Shown here one piece after another: positions 36,334 through 44,945 of a stretch of DNA of 49,542 nucleotides; position 1 is the stretch's first letter; every line of letters begins with the position of its first letter. Under the pieces are notes generated by a model that was not told the origin of the DNA, did not search any database, and worked only from the letters and a program-made list of their open reading frames with translations. The position numbers and the translations under genes were made by a program. The stretch spans positions 1-49,542 of the forward strand of contig JAQXTL010000017.1 of assembly GCA_029219465.1 (NCBI GenBank). The letters run 5' to 3'. Source of the DNA: Methanobacteriaceae archaeon (GTDB lineage: Archaea; Methanobacteriota; Methanobacteria; Methanobacteriales; Methanobacteriaceae).

Positions 36334-37734
36334 GTGGAAAATTTTGATGAATGGTTTCATGATATTTTAGAAAATGCAAATATTACTGATTCAAGATATC
36401 CTATTAAAGGAATGGCAATTTGGATGCCATACGGTTTTCAAATTAGAAAACACTCAATGAATATTATTAAAAAATTATTGGACAAAGACCATGAAGAAGT
36501 ACTCTTCCCAATGCTTGTTCCCGAAACTGAACTTGCAAAAGAAGGAATTCACGTAAAAGGATTCGAAGACGAAGTTTACTGGGTAACCAAAGGAGGTCAA
36601 AAAGATTTAAACGAACAATTAGCTTTAAGACCTACCAGTGAAACAGCAATCTATCCAATGTATGCTTTATGGATTAGAACCCACATGGATCTTCCAATTA
36701 AATATTACCAAATTGTAAATACATTCAGATACGAAACAAAACATACAAGACCTTTAATTCGTGTTAGAGAAATTACAACATTTAAAGAAGCACATACCGC
36801 TCATGCAACCAAAGAAGAGTCTGATGAACAAATCCAAGACTTCATTGCTATTTATAAAGAATTCTTTGATGACTTAGGAATCCCATACTTAATTTCAAAA
36901 AGACCAGAATGGGACAAATTCCCTGGTGCAGACTACACAATGGCTTTCGATGTAATTATGCCTAACGGTAAAACCTTACAAGTAGGAACTATCCACAATT
37001 TAGGTCAAACCTTTGCAAAAACATTTGATATAACCTTTGAAGACAAAGACGGAGAACACAAACTTGTATACCAAACCTGTGCAGGTGTATCCGACAGAGT
37101 AATCGCTTCTGTAATTGGAATTCATGGAGATGAAACTGGTTTACGCTTACCACCTAAAGTATCACCAAACCAAGTCACAATCATTCCAATTTTATTCAAA
37201 AAAGGAAAAGAAGAAGTTTTAGCAAAATGTGATGAAATAAAAGCACAATTAGAAGCTGCTGGACTTAGAGTAAACATTGATGACAGAGACATAAGACCTG
37301 GTAAAAAATTCAATGACTGGGAGTTAAAAGGAACTCCAGTTAAACTTGAACTTGGACCTAGAGATTTAGAAAACAATATTACTGTTGCAATGAGAAGAGA
37401 CGAAGGTGAAAAAATCGAAATTGCTCTTGATGACTCATTAGCTGACAATGTTATTGATTTATTAAATAAAACCGAAGAAAACTTATCCAAATCAGCATGG
37501 AACTTCCAAGAAGAACATGTTAAATTCACTGAAAGCTTAGATGAAATTCCTGAACTTGTTGAAAGCGGAAATGTCATTAAATTCTACTGGTGTGGAGACG
37601 AAGCTATTGGTAAAGAAATCGAAGAACAAACTGGATATGACATCTTAGGTATCCAAGAAGAAGTATCTGAAGGTAAATGTATTTCCGGAAAAGGAGATGC
37701 AAAATACGTTGCATTAATGGCTAAAACATATTAA
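36334..37734 (+). CDS. proS: prolyl-tRNA synthetase (archaeal/eukaryal type)
   Basis: A 466-residue class II ProRS of the type lacking a bacterial editing insert. [16 protein letters not shown] at the start, [33 protein letters not shown] (motif 2), and a C-terminal domain ending YVALMAKTY (zinc-type region, [16 protein letters not shown]). It starts at GTG with AGGTGA five bases upstream. The 232-base gap before it carries divergent promoters with egsA. Confidence 0.97.
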   Translation: MENFDEWFHDILENANITDSRYPIKGMAIWMPYGFQIRKHSMNIIKKLLDKDHEEVLFPMLVPETELAKEGIHVKGFEDEVYWVTKGGQKDLNEQLALRPTSETAIYPMYALWIRTHMDLPIKYYQIVNTFRYETKHTRPLIRVREITTFKEAHTAHATKEESDEQIQDFIAIYKEFFDDLGIPYLISKRPEWDKFPGADYTMAFDVIMPNGKTLQVGTIHNLGQTFAKTFDITFEDKDGEHKLVYQTCAGVSDRVIASVIGIHGDETGLRLPPKVSPNQVTIIPILFKKGKEEVLAKCDEIKAQLEAAGLRVNIDDRDIRPGKKFNDWELKGTPVKLELGPRDLENNITVAMRRDEGEKIEIALDDSLADNVIDLLNKTEENLSKSAWNFQEEHVKFTESLDEIPELVESGNVIKFYWCGDEAIGKEIEEQTGYDILGIQEEVSEGKCISGKGDAKYVALMAKTY

Positions 37735-37743
37735 GTGATTAAA

Positions 37744-38415
37744 ATGGATAATATCTACGCAATAATCCCAGTTAGTAAGTTTAAAAATGCTAAAACAAGA
37801 CTTTCCCCATTTTTAACTGAAGAAGAAAGAGAAAAACTCTTAAAAGTAATGCTTCAGGATGTAACTGATACTTTAAAAAAGCATGTAGATAAGATATTCA
37901 TTATCAGTAGGGACGAAGACGTTTTAGAATATGCCAAAAAACTTAACTTAAACACAATATTGGAAGATGAAAATTCCAATTTAAACAAAGCATTAAAACA
38001 GGCAATGAAACAATGTAAAGGAAAAACCAGGAAAGTCATTATTGTTCCTTCAGATGTCCCATTAATTGGAAAAACCAATCTTGCAATGTTAATTGATGCA
38101 TCTAAAAGTCTAGATTTCATTATTGTTCCATCAAAAGGTGGTGGAACAAATATGATTATAATGAAACCTATGGCAATACACACCAGATTTGAAGGGCTAA
38201 GTTATAAAGAGCATGTTAACGCTGCTGAGAGAAAAAAATTAAATCCACAAGTACATGATTCACTATTTATGGCATTAGATGTAAATACTGCTGAAGATTT
38301 AGGAGAAATCATGATTCATGGAGAAAAAACTCACACAAGAAAATACTTAAAAGAACTTAAAGTTAAAGTAGAGCCTTATCGTGGCAGTGAACGCTTAAAA
38401 GTAACAAGAGGATAA
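37744..38415 (+). CDS. cofC: 2-phospho-L-lactate guanylyltransferase CofC
   Basis: About 223 residues from the ATG at 37744 (an in-frame GTG at 37735 is also possible). CofC activates 2-phospho-L-lactate with GTP for coenzyme F420, the hydride carrier of methanogenesis. The start YAIIPVSKFKNAKTRLSP, IVPSDVPLIGKTNLAML and VPSKGGGTNMIIMKP are characteristic. It immediately follows proS and precedes thiD by three bases. Confidence 0.95.
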   Translation: MDNIYAIIPVSKFKNAKTRLSPFLTEEEREKLLKVMLQDVTDTLKKHVDKIFIISRDEDVLEYAKKLNLNTILEDENSNLNKALKQAMKQCKGKTRKVIIVPSDVPLIGKTNLAMLIDASKSLDFIIVPSKGGGTNMIIMKPMAIHTRFEGLSYKEHVNAAERKKLNPQVHDSLFMALDVNTAEDLGEIMIHGEKTHTRKYLKELKVKVEPYRGSERLKVTRG

Positions 38416-38418
38416 AAT

Positions 38419-39153
38419 ATGATAGTAATGTCAATTGCTGGTGTTGATCCATCAGCCGGTGCAGGTATTTATGCTGATTTAAAAACATTTCAGGCTATTG
38501 GAGTTTATGGAACTGGAGTTGTTACAGCACTTACCGCACAAAATCCTTACAAATTCTTCTCATCATCACCAGTTAGTTTAGAATACATTGAAGAGCAAAT
38601 TGACAGTGTATTTGATTCATATGAAGTGGAATTTATTAAAACAGGAATGTTATATTCCCCAGAAATTATTAAACTTGTTTCTAAAAAGATTAAACAATAC
38701 AATCTAAAAGCAGTAGTTGATCCTGTAATGGTTGCTACTTCTGGTGGAGATTTAACAAAAGAGGATATTGCAGATGCATTTAATAAATACCTTCTTCCAA
38801 ATTCCATTTTAACTACACCAAATATTTCTGAAGCTGAAAAATTAACCGGTTTGGAAATAAAAACAAAAGAAGATGCTATTAAAGCTTCCAAAAAGATTGT
38901 TTGTGACAATATAATTACCGGAGGTCATTTAGATGGCATTAATACCATTAGCATTAACGGTAATGTTTCCACAATAAAACAGGAACTTATAAAAACAGAT
39001 AATTTGCACGGAACAGGTTGTAATTTATCTTCAGCTATTGTTGCATTTCTTGCAAAAAACAATGATTTAAACACATCCATCATAAAGGCACTTGATTATG
39101 TCTATGAAGGAATAAAAAACGGAAATCATGGAACATTAATAGCTAAATTATAA
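38419..39153 (+). CDS. thiD: hydroxymethylpyrimidine (phosphate) kinase ThiD
   Basis: A 244-residue ribokinase-fold kinase that phosphorylates HMP and HMP-P for thiamine. The start MSIAGVDPSAGAGIYADLKTF, GVVTALTAQNP, VDPVMVATSGGDL, TTPNISEAEKLTGL and the catalytic anion hole DNLHGTGCNLSSAI are all readable. It is single-domain, without the ThiN fusion some archaea carry. Coupled closely to cofC. The convergent ABC importer may supply pyrimidine precursor. Confidence 0.93.
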   Translation: MIVMSIAGVDPSAGAGIYADLKTFQAIGVYGTGVVTALTAQNPYKFFSSSPVSLEYIEEQIDSVFDSYEVEFIKTGMLYSPEIIKLVSKKIKQYNLKAVVDPVMVATSGGDLTKEDIADAFNKYLLPNSILTTPNISEAEKLTGLEIKTKEDAIKASKKIVCDNIITGGHLDGINTISINGNVSTIKQELIKTDNLHGTGCNLSSAIVAFLAKNNDLNTSIIKALDYVYEGIKNGNHGTLIAKL

Positions 39154-39179
39154 AAAAATAAAAAAATAGGAAATTATAG

Positions 39180-39932
39180 CTATTCTTCCATATTCAATTG
39201 GCTAACAATTGATTCTTGAATAGCAATGAATTCTTGTGATTCTCTTTTTCTTGGTCTTTGTAAGTCCACTTCAATAATATCTGCAATTTTACCCGGATTT
39301 TTATCTAAAATAACAATTTTATCTGCAAGGTAAACTGCTTCATCAACATCGTGAGTTACAAAAACAATTGTATTTTCAAATCTTTTCCAAACTCCTATGA
39401 GCTGTTCTTGAAGACTATGTCTATTTTGCATATCCAATGCAGAAAACGGCTCATCCATTAACAAAATAGGTGAATGGTTAAGCAAAGATCTAATAATTGC
39501 AACCCTTTGTTTCATACCACCTGAAAGTTCATGCGGATAGCTATCTTTAAAGTCAATTAAACCAACATTTTCCAAATATCTTTCAGCAGCAGCAATATTT
39601 TCTTCCTTGGAACCTGCCTTTGTCATCTCCAAACCGAAAGTTACATTCTGAAGTACAGTCATCCAAGGGAAAAGAGAGTATTGTTGGAAAATAACTGCTC
39701 TGTCACCAGATGGTTTTTCAACGACCTCACCATTTGCAACAATCTCACCGGAAGTAGGAGTATCAAGACCTGCAATTAATCTTAAAAGAGTTGTTTTTCC
39801 ACAACCTGAAGGTCCTAAAAGACATACAAATTCACCATCTTCAATATTTAAATTAATATTTTCTAAAACGGACAATTTTTCAGTCTTTTTTGAATCAAAT
39901 GACTTATTAATATTTTTAACTTGAATCGCCAT
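39180..39932 (-). CDS. ABC transporter ATP-binding protein (NitT/TauT family)
   Basis: A 250-residue ATPase from the ATG at 39932 (AGGTG seven bases upstream). Walker A GPSGCGKTT, Q loop FQQYSLFPWMTVLQNV, signature LSGGMKQRVAIIRSLL, Walker B ILLMDEPFSALD and switch histidine VTHDVDEAVYL are complete, so it is an active ATPase. The family imports nitrate, taurine, sulfonates, bicarbonate or HMP. It follows the permease by nine bases; no binding protein lies beside them. Confidence 0.92.
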   Translation of the reverse strand: MAIQVKNINKSFDSKKTEKLSVLENINLNIEDGEFVCLLGPSGCGKTTLLRLIAGLDTPTSGEIVANGEVVEKPSGDRAVIFQQYSLFPWMTVLQNVTFGLEMTKAGSKEENIAAAERYLENVGLIDFKDSYPHELSGGMKQRVAIIRSLLNHSPILLMDEPFSALDMQNRHSLQEQLIGVWKRFENTIVFVTHDVDEAVYLADKIVILDKNPGKIADIIEVDLQRPRKRESQEFIAIQESIVSQLNMEE

Positions 39933-39941
39933 GAAAAACAC

Positions 39942-40691
39942 CTACCAGAATATCCTATTTTGAATTTTGCCAAATACAAAGTCAAATACAAGTCCAATAA
40001 AACCGATTACAATCATACCCACAACTGTAGTACCAGTATCAAAAAGATTTGTTGCTGTTAAAATCATATAACCTAAACCACTACTTGATCCAATCATTTC
40101 TGCAGAAATAGTACACATTAAAGCAATACCAATACCTACTTTTAAACCAGAAACGATATATGGAATAGCTGAAGGCAAAACAACTCTTTTTAAAACATTC
40201 CAGTCATTAGCACCAAGTGTTTGAGCAGATTCAACTAAAACACTGTCAGTTCTTTTAACACCATCAATTGTATATACTAAAATTGGGAATACACAACCCA
40301 TAAAAATAATAAATACCGCAGGTAAAGTACCTATTCCAAACCATAAAATGGAAAATGGAATCCATGCAACAGGCGGAATTGGTCTTAAAATACTTATTAC
40401 AAAAGTACAAATATCTTCAAGAGTTTTATACCATCCAAGTAAAATTCCAAGAGGAATTGCAACAATAGATGCTAAAATTAAACCGAAGAATACCTTAAAC
40501 AATGTATCAATAGTATTTGCAAATAATTTACCGTTTTCAATCACAACCCAAGCAGAATTTACCACATCAAGTGGGCCAGGTAATATATATGATGAAAACA
40601 ATCCAAAACAATTAGTTATAAGATACCAGATGAATATTAAAATCACTGGTAACAATAATGGAACAAATTTATTTTTATAATTATCAAACAT
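39942..40691 (-). CDS. ABC transporter permease (NitT/TauT family)
   Basis: A 249-residue permease with about six membrane segments and the EAA loop GANDWNVLKRVVLPSAIPYI. The opening VPLLLPVILIFIWYLI and ILRPIPPVAWIPFSILWFG are typical of SsuC/TauC/ThiX types. AGTGATG precedes the ATG. Substrate unknown; nearness to thiD raises a pyrimidine (ThiX) possibility, and sulfonate is another. Confidence 0.92.
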   Translation of the reverse strand: MFDNYKNKFVPLLLPVILIFIWYLITNCFGLFSSYILPGPLDVVNSAWVVIENGKLFANTIDTLFKVFFGLILASIVAIPLGILLGWYKTLEDICTFVISILRPIPPVAWIPFSILWFGIGTLPAVFIIFMGCVFPILVYTIDGVKRTDSVLVESAQTLGANDWNVLKRVVLPSAIPYIVSGLKVGIGIALMCTISAEMIGSSSGLGYMILTATNLFDTGTTVVGMIVIGFIGLVFDFVFGKIQNRIFW

Positions 40692-40812
40692 TTAACATCA
40701 CTATAATAATAATTTAATACACTAATAAATATGAACCACCTATTATAAAAACTTTAAAAACTTGAAAGTCTAATCAATAATAAGTATTAGAAAAAATATA
40801 TTGGTGCTAATA

Positions 40813-41736
40813 ATGAATGCGAATAAAAAATTTTTCTCAAAAATAGGATTTAATTATCTAGCTTACTCAATTGCTTCAATATTGTTTCTTATAATATTAT
40901 CAAATATTATAGCAGTTATTCGCCCAGAGATATTGAATAATATCAACATAGCAACCATAATAACTGCAATTTGCAATTATGTTCTCCCACTTCCAATTTT
41001 GTTGTTTTTAATGAGAAAATTGGATTCAACAGAAATTAAAAAGAATAACTTGGGTTTTAAGACATTTTTAAAATATTTATGTATTACATTTACATTGATG
41101 TGGATTGGAAATATTACAGGAACCATAATAACCAATCTGCTTAGTTTTACAATTCAAAATGATATAGCAAACCCTATTCAAAATTTAATTAATTCAACTG
41201 ATTTATGGTTGAATTTAATATTAATAAGTTTAATAGGCCCAATCTTTGAAGAAATAATTTTTAGAAAGATATTAATTGATAGAACAATTAAATATGGACC
41301 ACTAGCTTCAATACTTGTATCTGCAATAATTTTTGGATTAATTCATGGAAACTTAAACCAGTTTTGCTATACTGTATTAGTTGGTGGATTTTTTGCATAT
41401 GTCTACATAAAAACAGGACAAATCAAATATTCAATTGGACTGCATATAATTCTCAATATGCTTGGATCTGTTTTAAGCATGATTGTAAACAACAGTGCAG
41501 TCAATTTATCAAATGCATTTAATACTACTGATTTAGCAATTCTTGTATTTTACTTTATCTTAATTTTAATTGCTTTATTTGTCGGAATTTACACTTTGGT
41601 TGAATATATACAAAAGAAACGTAAACAAAAAAATAGTATAGATTTAAAAATTATAAAACCAGTGTTTTTAAATGCCGGAATGATTTGTTTTATTGTATTT
41701 TATATAATAAGAATGGCACTGCAGATATTAAGTTAA
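40813..41736 (+). CDS. CPBP-family intramembrane metalloprotease
   Basis: About 307 residues from the ATG at 40813 (GGTG six bases ahead), with eight or so membrane helices. The CPBP (Abi) motifs are present: IFEEIIFRKILI (EExxxR), ISAIIFGLIHGNLNQF (FxxxH) and LHIILNMLGS (HxxxN-like). Eukaryal Rce1 relatives cleave prenylated proteins; in prokaryotes roles include peptide processing and bacteriocin immunity. Stands alone. Confidence 0.9.
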   Translation: MNANKKFFSKIGFNYLAYSIASILFLIILSNIIAVIRPEILNNINIATIITAICNYVLPLPILLFLMRKLDSTEIKKNNLGFKTFLKYLCITFTLMWIGNITGTIITNLLSFTIQNDIANPIQNLINSTDLWLNLILISLIGPIFEEIIFRKILIDRTIKYGPLASILVSAIIFGLIHGNLNQFCYTVLVGGFFAYVYIKTGQIKYSIGLHIILNMLGSVLSMIVNNSAVNLSNAFNTTDLAILVFYFILILIALFVGIYTLVEYIQKKRKQKNSIDLKIIKPVFLNAGMICFIVFYIIRMALQILS

Positions 41737-41743
41737 ATGGAAT

Positions 41744-41762
41744 GTAAAATAATTTATTTTAC
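41744..41762. terminator. palindromic terminator between convergent genes
   Basis: GTAAAATAATTTATTTTAC is a perfect 19-base palindrome between the CPBP stop and the COG1325 stop. AT-rich stem with T-rich flanks; probably bidirectional. Confidence 0.5.
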
Positions 41763-41771
41763 TTCCAATAA

Positions 41772-42197
41772 TTAATTTTTAAAAGAATCAATAGCTTCAC
41801 GCACTTTATCAACTGCAATTTGTTTTTTAGCAGGAAATGCGGCAATCTTTACTTTTAAGTGAATTGAATCACCTTTATCTAGAACAGTTAATTTTTCATC
41901 TAAAGCATCGTTTTTATCAAATCTTAAAAACCAGTTTCCTTTTTCATCCATTTTTTGCTCTAAATCATTATTTAACTTTTCTAAATCAGTAGATTGTAAA
42001 AGTTTATTGAAAAAGTCCTTAGTGTATCTTTTTTTAGAAACTACACCAGTTAAAATAAGAATTTTGTCTTCAAGTAATCCTTCAGCTTCTTCTGCTTCGA
42101 TTTCAGCTTCAGGAAGTAAATTTAAAATAGCCTGAGAAATTTCATCAACACTTTCATTTTTATAAACGAAAGCTCTGAATTTAATATTATGAATCAT
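41772..42197 (-). CDS. COG1325-like RNA-binding (exosome-associated) protein
   Basis: A 141-residue protein resembling the conserved archaeal 'exosome subunit' family COG1325, with N-terminal NIKFRAFVYKNESVDEI, ILTGVVSKKRYTKDFFNKL, and LRFDKNDALDEKLTVLDKGD followed by HLKVKIAAFPAKK. In related methanogens this gene usually sits between rpl15e and rnp3. Here it still follows rpl15e, but the rest of the block is 30 kb away. It starts 33 bases after the L15e stop, beyond a hairpin. Confidence 0.85.
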   Translation of the reverse strand: MIHNIKFRAFVYKNESVDEISQAILNLLPEAEIEAEEAEGLLEDKILILTGVVSKKRYTKDFFNKLLQSTDLEKLNNDLEQKMDEKGNWFLRFDKNDALDEKLTVLDKGDSIHLKVKIAAFPAKKQIAVDKVREAIDSFKN

Positions 42198-42220
42198 TTT
42201 ATCAAAAAATAAAAAGGAAA

Positions 42221-42246
42221 GAAGAAAGACTATAAGTCTCTTCTTC
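42221..42246 (-). terminator. hairpin over the rpl15e stop (attenuator/terminator)
   Basis: GAAGAAAGAC and GTCTCTTCTTC pair with one bulge around TATAA; on the minus strand the stem contains the rpl15e stop codon and is followed by TTTCCTTTTTATTTTTTG. Since the COG1325 gene begins just past it, it could reduce expression of that gene relative to L15e. Confidence 0.55.
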
Positions 42247-42787
42247 TAGCTTGTTCTGAGCCTTTTCCTTTAGATTTAATTCCACGTCCTTTGTTTCCAG
42301 CACTAGTTAAACCTCTGAGAGCTCTGTTAGTGTGTTTTTTGGAACAAATCCAATTGATTTTTTTATCGTTAATGATAGAAGGACTTTGTGGATCTACTAA
42401 AATAACTTCGAAATATTTGTATTTTCCGTCAGCCCATACCCAGTAGGAGTTTAATACTTCTAAGTTAGGGTATTTTTTAGCTACACGTTCTTCAGCAATT
42501 CTTTGAATAGATTTTGCTTGGGTAATTTTGTTTACACCCATTCTTTTAGGTTTACGACCGTTGAAACGACGGGTTTTTCTTCTACCCCCACGTCTTACTC
42601 TGGTTCTTACTAAAACGAAACCTTTTTTAGCTCTGTAACCTAAACTTCTAGCTCTGTCGAGTCTAGTAGGTCTATCAATTCTTTGAACAGCACTTTGTCT
42701 TTTCCATTTAGGAGCTCTTTGCCACATGAGTTCACGTACGTAAGACTCATCTGGGTTTTTCCATGCGTCTCTAATATATTTATACAT
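42230..42787 (-). CDS. rpl15e: 50S ribosomal protein L15e
   Basis: A 185-residue basic ribosomal protein from the ATG at 42787 (AGGTG seven bases ahead). [53 protein letters not shown] and a Gly/Arg-rich end ([15 protein letters not shown]) match archaeal and eukaryal L15e. It lies on the 50S subunit. The leader is unusually GC-rich (separate entry). Confidence 0.97.
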   Translation of the reverse strand: MYKYIRDAWKNPDESYVRELMWQRAPKWKRQSAVQRIDRPTRLDRARSLGYRAKKGFVLVRTRVRRGGRRKTRRFNGRKPKRMGVNKITQAKSIQRIAEERVAKKYPNLEVLNSYWVWADGKYKYFEVILVDPQSPSIINDKKINWICSKKHTNRALRGLTSAGNKGRGIKSKGKGSEQARRRDL

Positions 42788-42845
42788 AAATAACACCTTT
42801 TTGTTCAGCCACTAGGGCCACATCCATGGGAACTTGTCCCTAAAA
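42788..42845 (-). promoter_or_regulatory. GC-rich structured leader of rpl15e
   Basis: The leader on the minus strand contains AGGGACAAGTTCCC, which folds as GGGA-N5-TCCC, then ATGGATGTGGCCCTAGTGGC, where GCC/GGC around CTAGT can form a second stem. Its G+C is far above the surrounding AT-rich DNA. This points to a conserved RNA structure; ribosomal protein autoregulation by mimicry of the rRNA site is a common reason. No known riboswitch is recognised. Confidence 0.45.
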
Positions 42846-42858
42846 AAGTAATTTATTT

Positions 42859-42876
42859 ACTGTTAGAAATAACAGT
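42859..42876 (-). promoter_or_regulatory. ACTGTTA-GAAA-TAACAGT palindrome at the rpl15e promoter
   Basis: A perfect 7-bp-arm inverted repeat lies about 20-40 bases downstream of TATA-like TTTATAAATA (minus strand, near 42900), hence close to the expected start site. It may be an operator or the first hairpin of the transcript. Confidence 0.45.
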
Positions 42877-42929
42877 AATAAAATATTTGTTTTATGTATT
42901 TATAAATGTATCGTAAAAATAAGTAAAAA

Positions 42930-43270
42930 TCATTCTTTTAAAAATATTTTGAATTTAACTACTTTAAATTCATCACCCACATAAACATATTCAATAATCT
43001 GCTCTTGGAACATAACCTATTTTTTTACCATCATATTTGACCAGAATGGCATGTTCATCATATCTATTGTCCTTTTCACGGAACAAATCCAAATGATCTC
43101 CCTCTTTAATAATAGAAAATATTTCATCAATATCATCAATATAAACTAATCCAGCCACATTAACTGTAATTAAATAAATGTCCTCCAAAAAGGGGTTTTA
43201 CTTCAGGAGCATTATGCAGAAATCCAATGAAATCAGACACTTCAGAATCAATTTTTTGAATATTTGCCAT
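42930..43270 (-). pseudogene. HIRAN-domain protein broken by two frameshifts
   Basis: Three successive frames read as one protein: MANIQKIDSEVSDFIGFLHN (from 43270) to VKPLF, then EDIYLITVNVAGLVY (around 43188) through the HIRAN core LFREKDNRYDEHAILVKYDG and KKIGYVPR, then IIEYVYVGDEFKVVKFKIF to a TGA at 42930. Removing one base in CTTTTTGGAGG (near 43190) and one after GYVPR (near 43010) restores a protein of about 112 residues. The HIRAN domain binds DNA 3' ends. The gene overlaps the end of the J-domain gene by 23 bases. Either a decaying gene or sequencing error. Confidence 0.65.
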
Positions 43271-44028
43271 ATAAATCAGAAATTCTATTTTTATAACTTA
43301 AGATATCCTCATCAAATTGAATAATTAGATTTTTAAGCATTAACTTATACCTGTTTATATTGCATTCACCGGAAAGCATATCCTTTTTATTGTATGGATA
43401 TCTCTTCTTAACTTTAGCTATTTCTATTTCATTATACACAATCAATTCATTTAATCTTTCAACTTCAGATTTTAAGTCTAATTCAGGACCAATATTCTTA
43501 TTTGGAATAAAATAGTATAATGATTCAAGTGCATCTAGATTACCCATCTGAAATGCTTCAGTGATTTGTATAAACAGTTTTTTTCTATAATCAGATTGAT
43601 CAGGATGTAAATCAGGATGTAACTTTAAAACACATTCTTTATAAAGTGACTTAAGCCTTTTGGCATTCTTTTTTGAGAGCTTATGGAACTTTTTATCACC
43701 AATCAGTTCATCCAATTCTTCCATTTGAAGTTTGATATTGTGCTCATATTCTAAAAACTCTTCTTTTAACGCTTCATCAATCAAGTCAAGATTGACCTCG
43801 TCCTGACTGTTAATTTGAATATAGAGCAATCCAAGTTTTCTTTTAAGAATAGACAACTCAACATCTCTTTTAGAGATCATGCTCGAGCAATCCGAAGTTT
43901 AAAAGATATTCCCTTTCTATATTAGGACATATATGTAAAGTAAGCTCCTGATATTCAAATATCAAATCAGATAACTTATTTTTTAATTTTTCAAATTCAG
44001 GATGAATGATTAATGACAATTTTATCAC
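43248..44028 (-). pseudogene. J-domain-like protein, N-terminus split by a frameshift
   Basis: The main frame (43880-43248, 210 residues) has long helices and a J-domain core with the HPD motif: LKSLYKECVLKLHPDLHPDQ, then QITEAFQMGNLDALESL. J domains recruit and stimulate Hsp70. Upstream, a GTG-started frame (44028-43870) encodes 52 residues ending NFGLLEHDL, overlapping the ATG of the main frame. Removing one base near 43870 joins them as LLEHDLKRDVELSILKRK. The original protein was probably about 260 residues. A restart at ATG 43880 could still give a working J protein. Confidence 0.6.
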
Positions 44029-44102
44029 ATCATTTCGATAACTATAAAGTTAAATATAGAATTATATAAATATATACCTTTCTTATTATTGAGTGTGACA
44101 TT

Positions 44103-44504
44103 ATGAAAATGCCGGAAACTATAGATTCAAAATTACTTGCCCCATGCGGAATTAATTGTATTAGCTGTGAAAAATATCAAAATCCATGTGGAGGCTGTTT
44201 AATCAGCAATGACGGAAAAAGTAAAGCTAGCTTAAAGTGTAAAATTAAAACCTGCTTTGATTCTAAGAATTTCAGCTATTGCGGACGCTGCAGTGAGTTT
44301 CCATGCCCACTCATGAAAAAGCATTCAAAAAAATATATTAAAAGACATGATTTGAACACCCTTGAAAGTGCCAAAAGAATTAAAACTACCGGAATTGGCC
44401 GTATGATGAGTCAGGACCGTGATAAATGGTTATGTCCAGAATGCGGTGGTGTTATTAAATTCCAAAGCAAAACATGTAGTGAATGCGGATATGAAAGTAA
44501 ATAG
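44103..44504 (+). CDS. DUF3795 cysteine-rich protein with C-terminal zinc ribbon
   Basis: A 133-residue protein with the DUF3795 pattern LAPCGINCISCEKYQNPCGGC, CKIKTC, and CGRCSEFPCPLM, giving about ten cysteines in the first 75 residues. A zinc ribbon (CPECGGVIKFQSKTCSECG) closes the protein. The cysteine layout suggests Fe-S or zinc binding. Function unknown; such genes are common in anaerobes. Divergent from the J-domain gene, convergent with the DUF3021 gene. Confidence 0.85.
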   Translation: MKMPETIDSKLLAPCGINCISCEKYQNPCGGCLISNDGKSKASLKCKIKTCFDSKNFSYCGRCSEFPCPLMKKHSKKYIKRHDLNTLESAKRIKTTGIGRMMSQDRDKWLCPECGGVIKFQSKTCSECGYESK

Positions 44505-44511
44505 AAAAAAA

Positions 44512-44937
44512 CTATTTACTGTTCAATTTATTATTCAAATCACGTGCAACCAAATAATAATATATATAAAAACTAGCCCAGAAAACAGCTGCAAAAATGC
44601 AAGCTATTGCAATCCATGTTATTATTGGACCGATTCCAAGATTAATTGGCATCCATTTTAAGTATACTGCAACTGCAAACAATACTCCCATACCAATAAC
44701 CATCTGAAAGATAACCTGAAGAGGGAATGCAACATTCTCATTTTCATAAATCAAACCACTTAAGGAGAATGCCCAACCAACAACAATTGTTCCGAGAAAT
44801 GCATTTATAATATCAATACCGCTGAATCGAATAGTTTCAGGCCCTACTTGAAGAGATATCATTACCATGACACACATTACAACAAAACATCCGACAAATG
44901 CTCCGAATGCTAATCTTCTAACTAAATCCAGTTTCAT
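44512..44937 (-). CDS. DUF3021 family four-helix membrane protein
   Basis: A 141-residue protein with four membrane helices, beginning MKLDLVRRLAFGAFVGCFVV and with LGTIVVGWAFSLSGLIYENE, which matches DUF3021. In Firmicutes such proteins are encoded next to LytTR regulators and are thought to modulate them at the membrane. Here it is eight bases downstream of a LytTR gene, the same arrangement. Ends in a charged tail DLNNKLNSK. Confidence 0.85.
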   Translation of the reverse strand: MKLDLVRRLAFGAFVGCFVVMCVMVMISLQVGPETIRFSGIDIINAFLGTIVVGWAFSLSGLIYENENVAFPLQVIFQMVIGMGVLFAVAVYLKWMPINLGIGPIITWIAIACIFAAVFWASFYIYYYLVARDLNNKLNSK

Positions 44938-44945
44938 GAAATCAC

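Noticed and set aside
39180-40691. TPP riboswitch upstream of thiD or the ABC genes
   Set aside because: No conserved CTGAGA-type core was seen in the short leaders.
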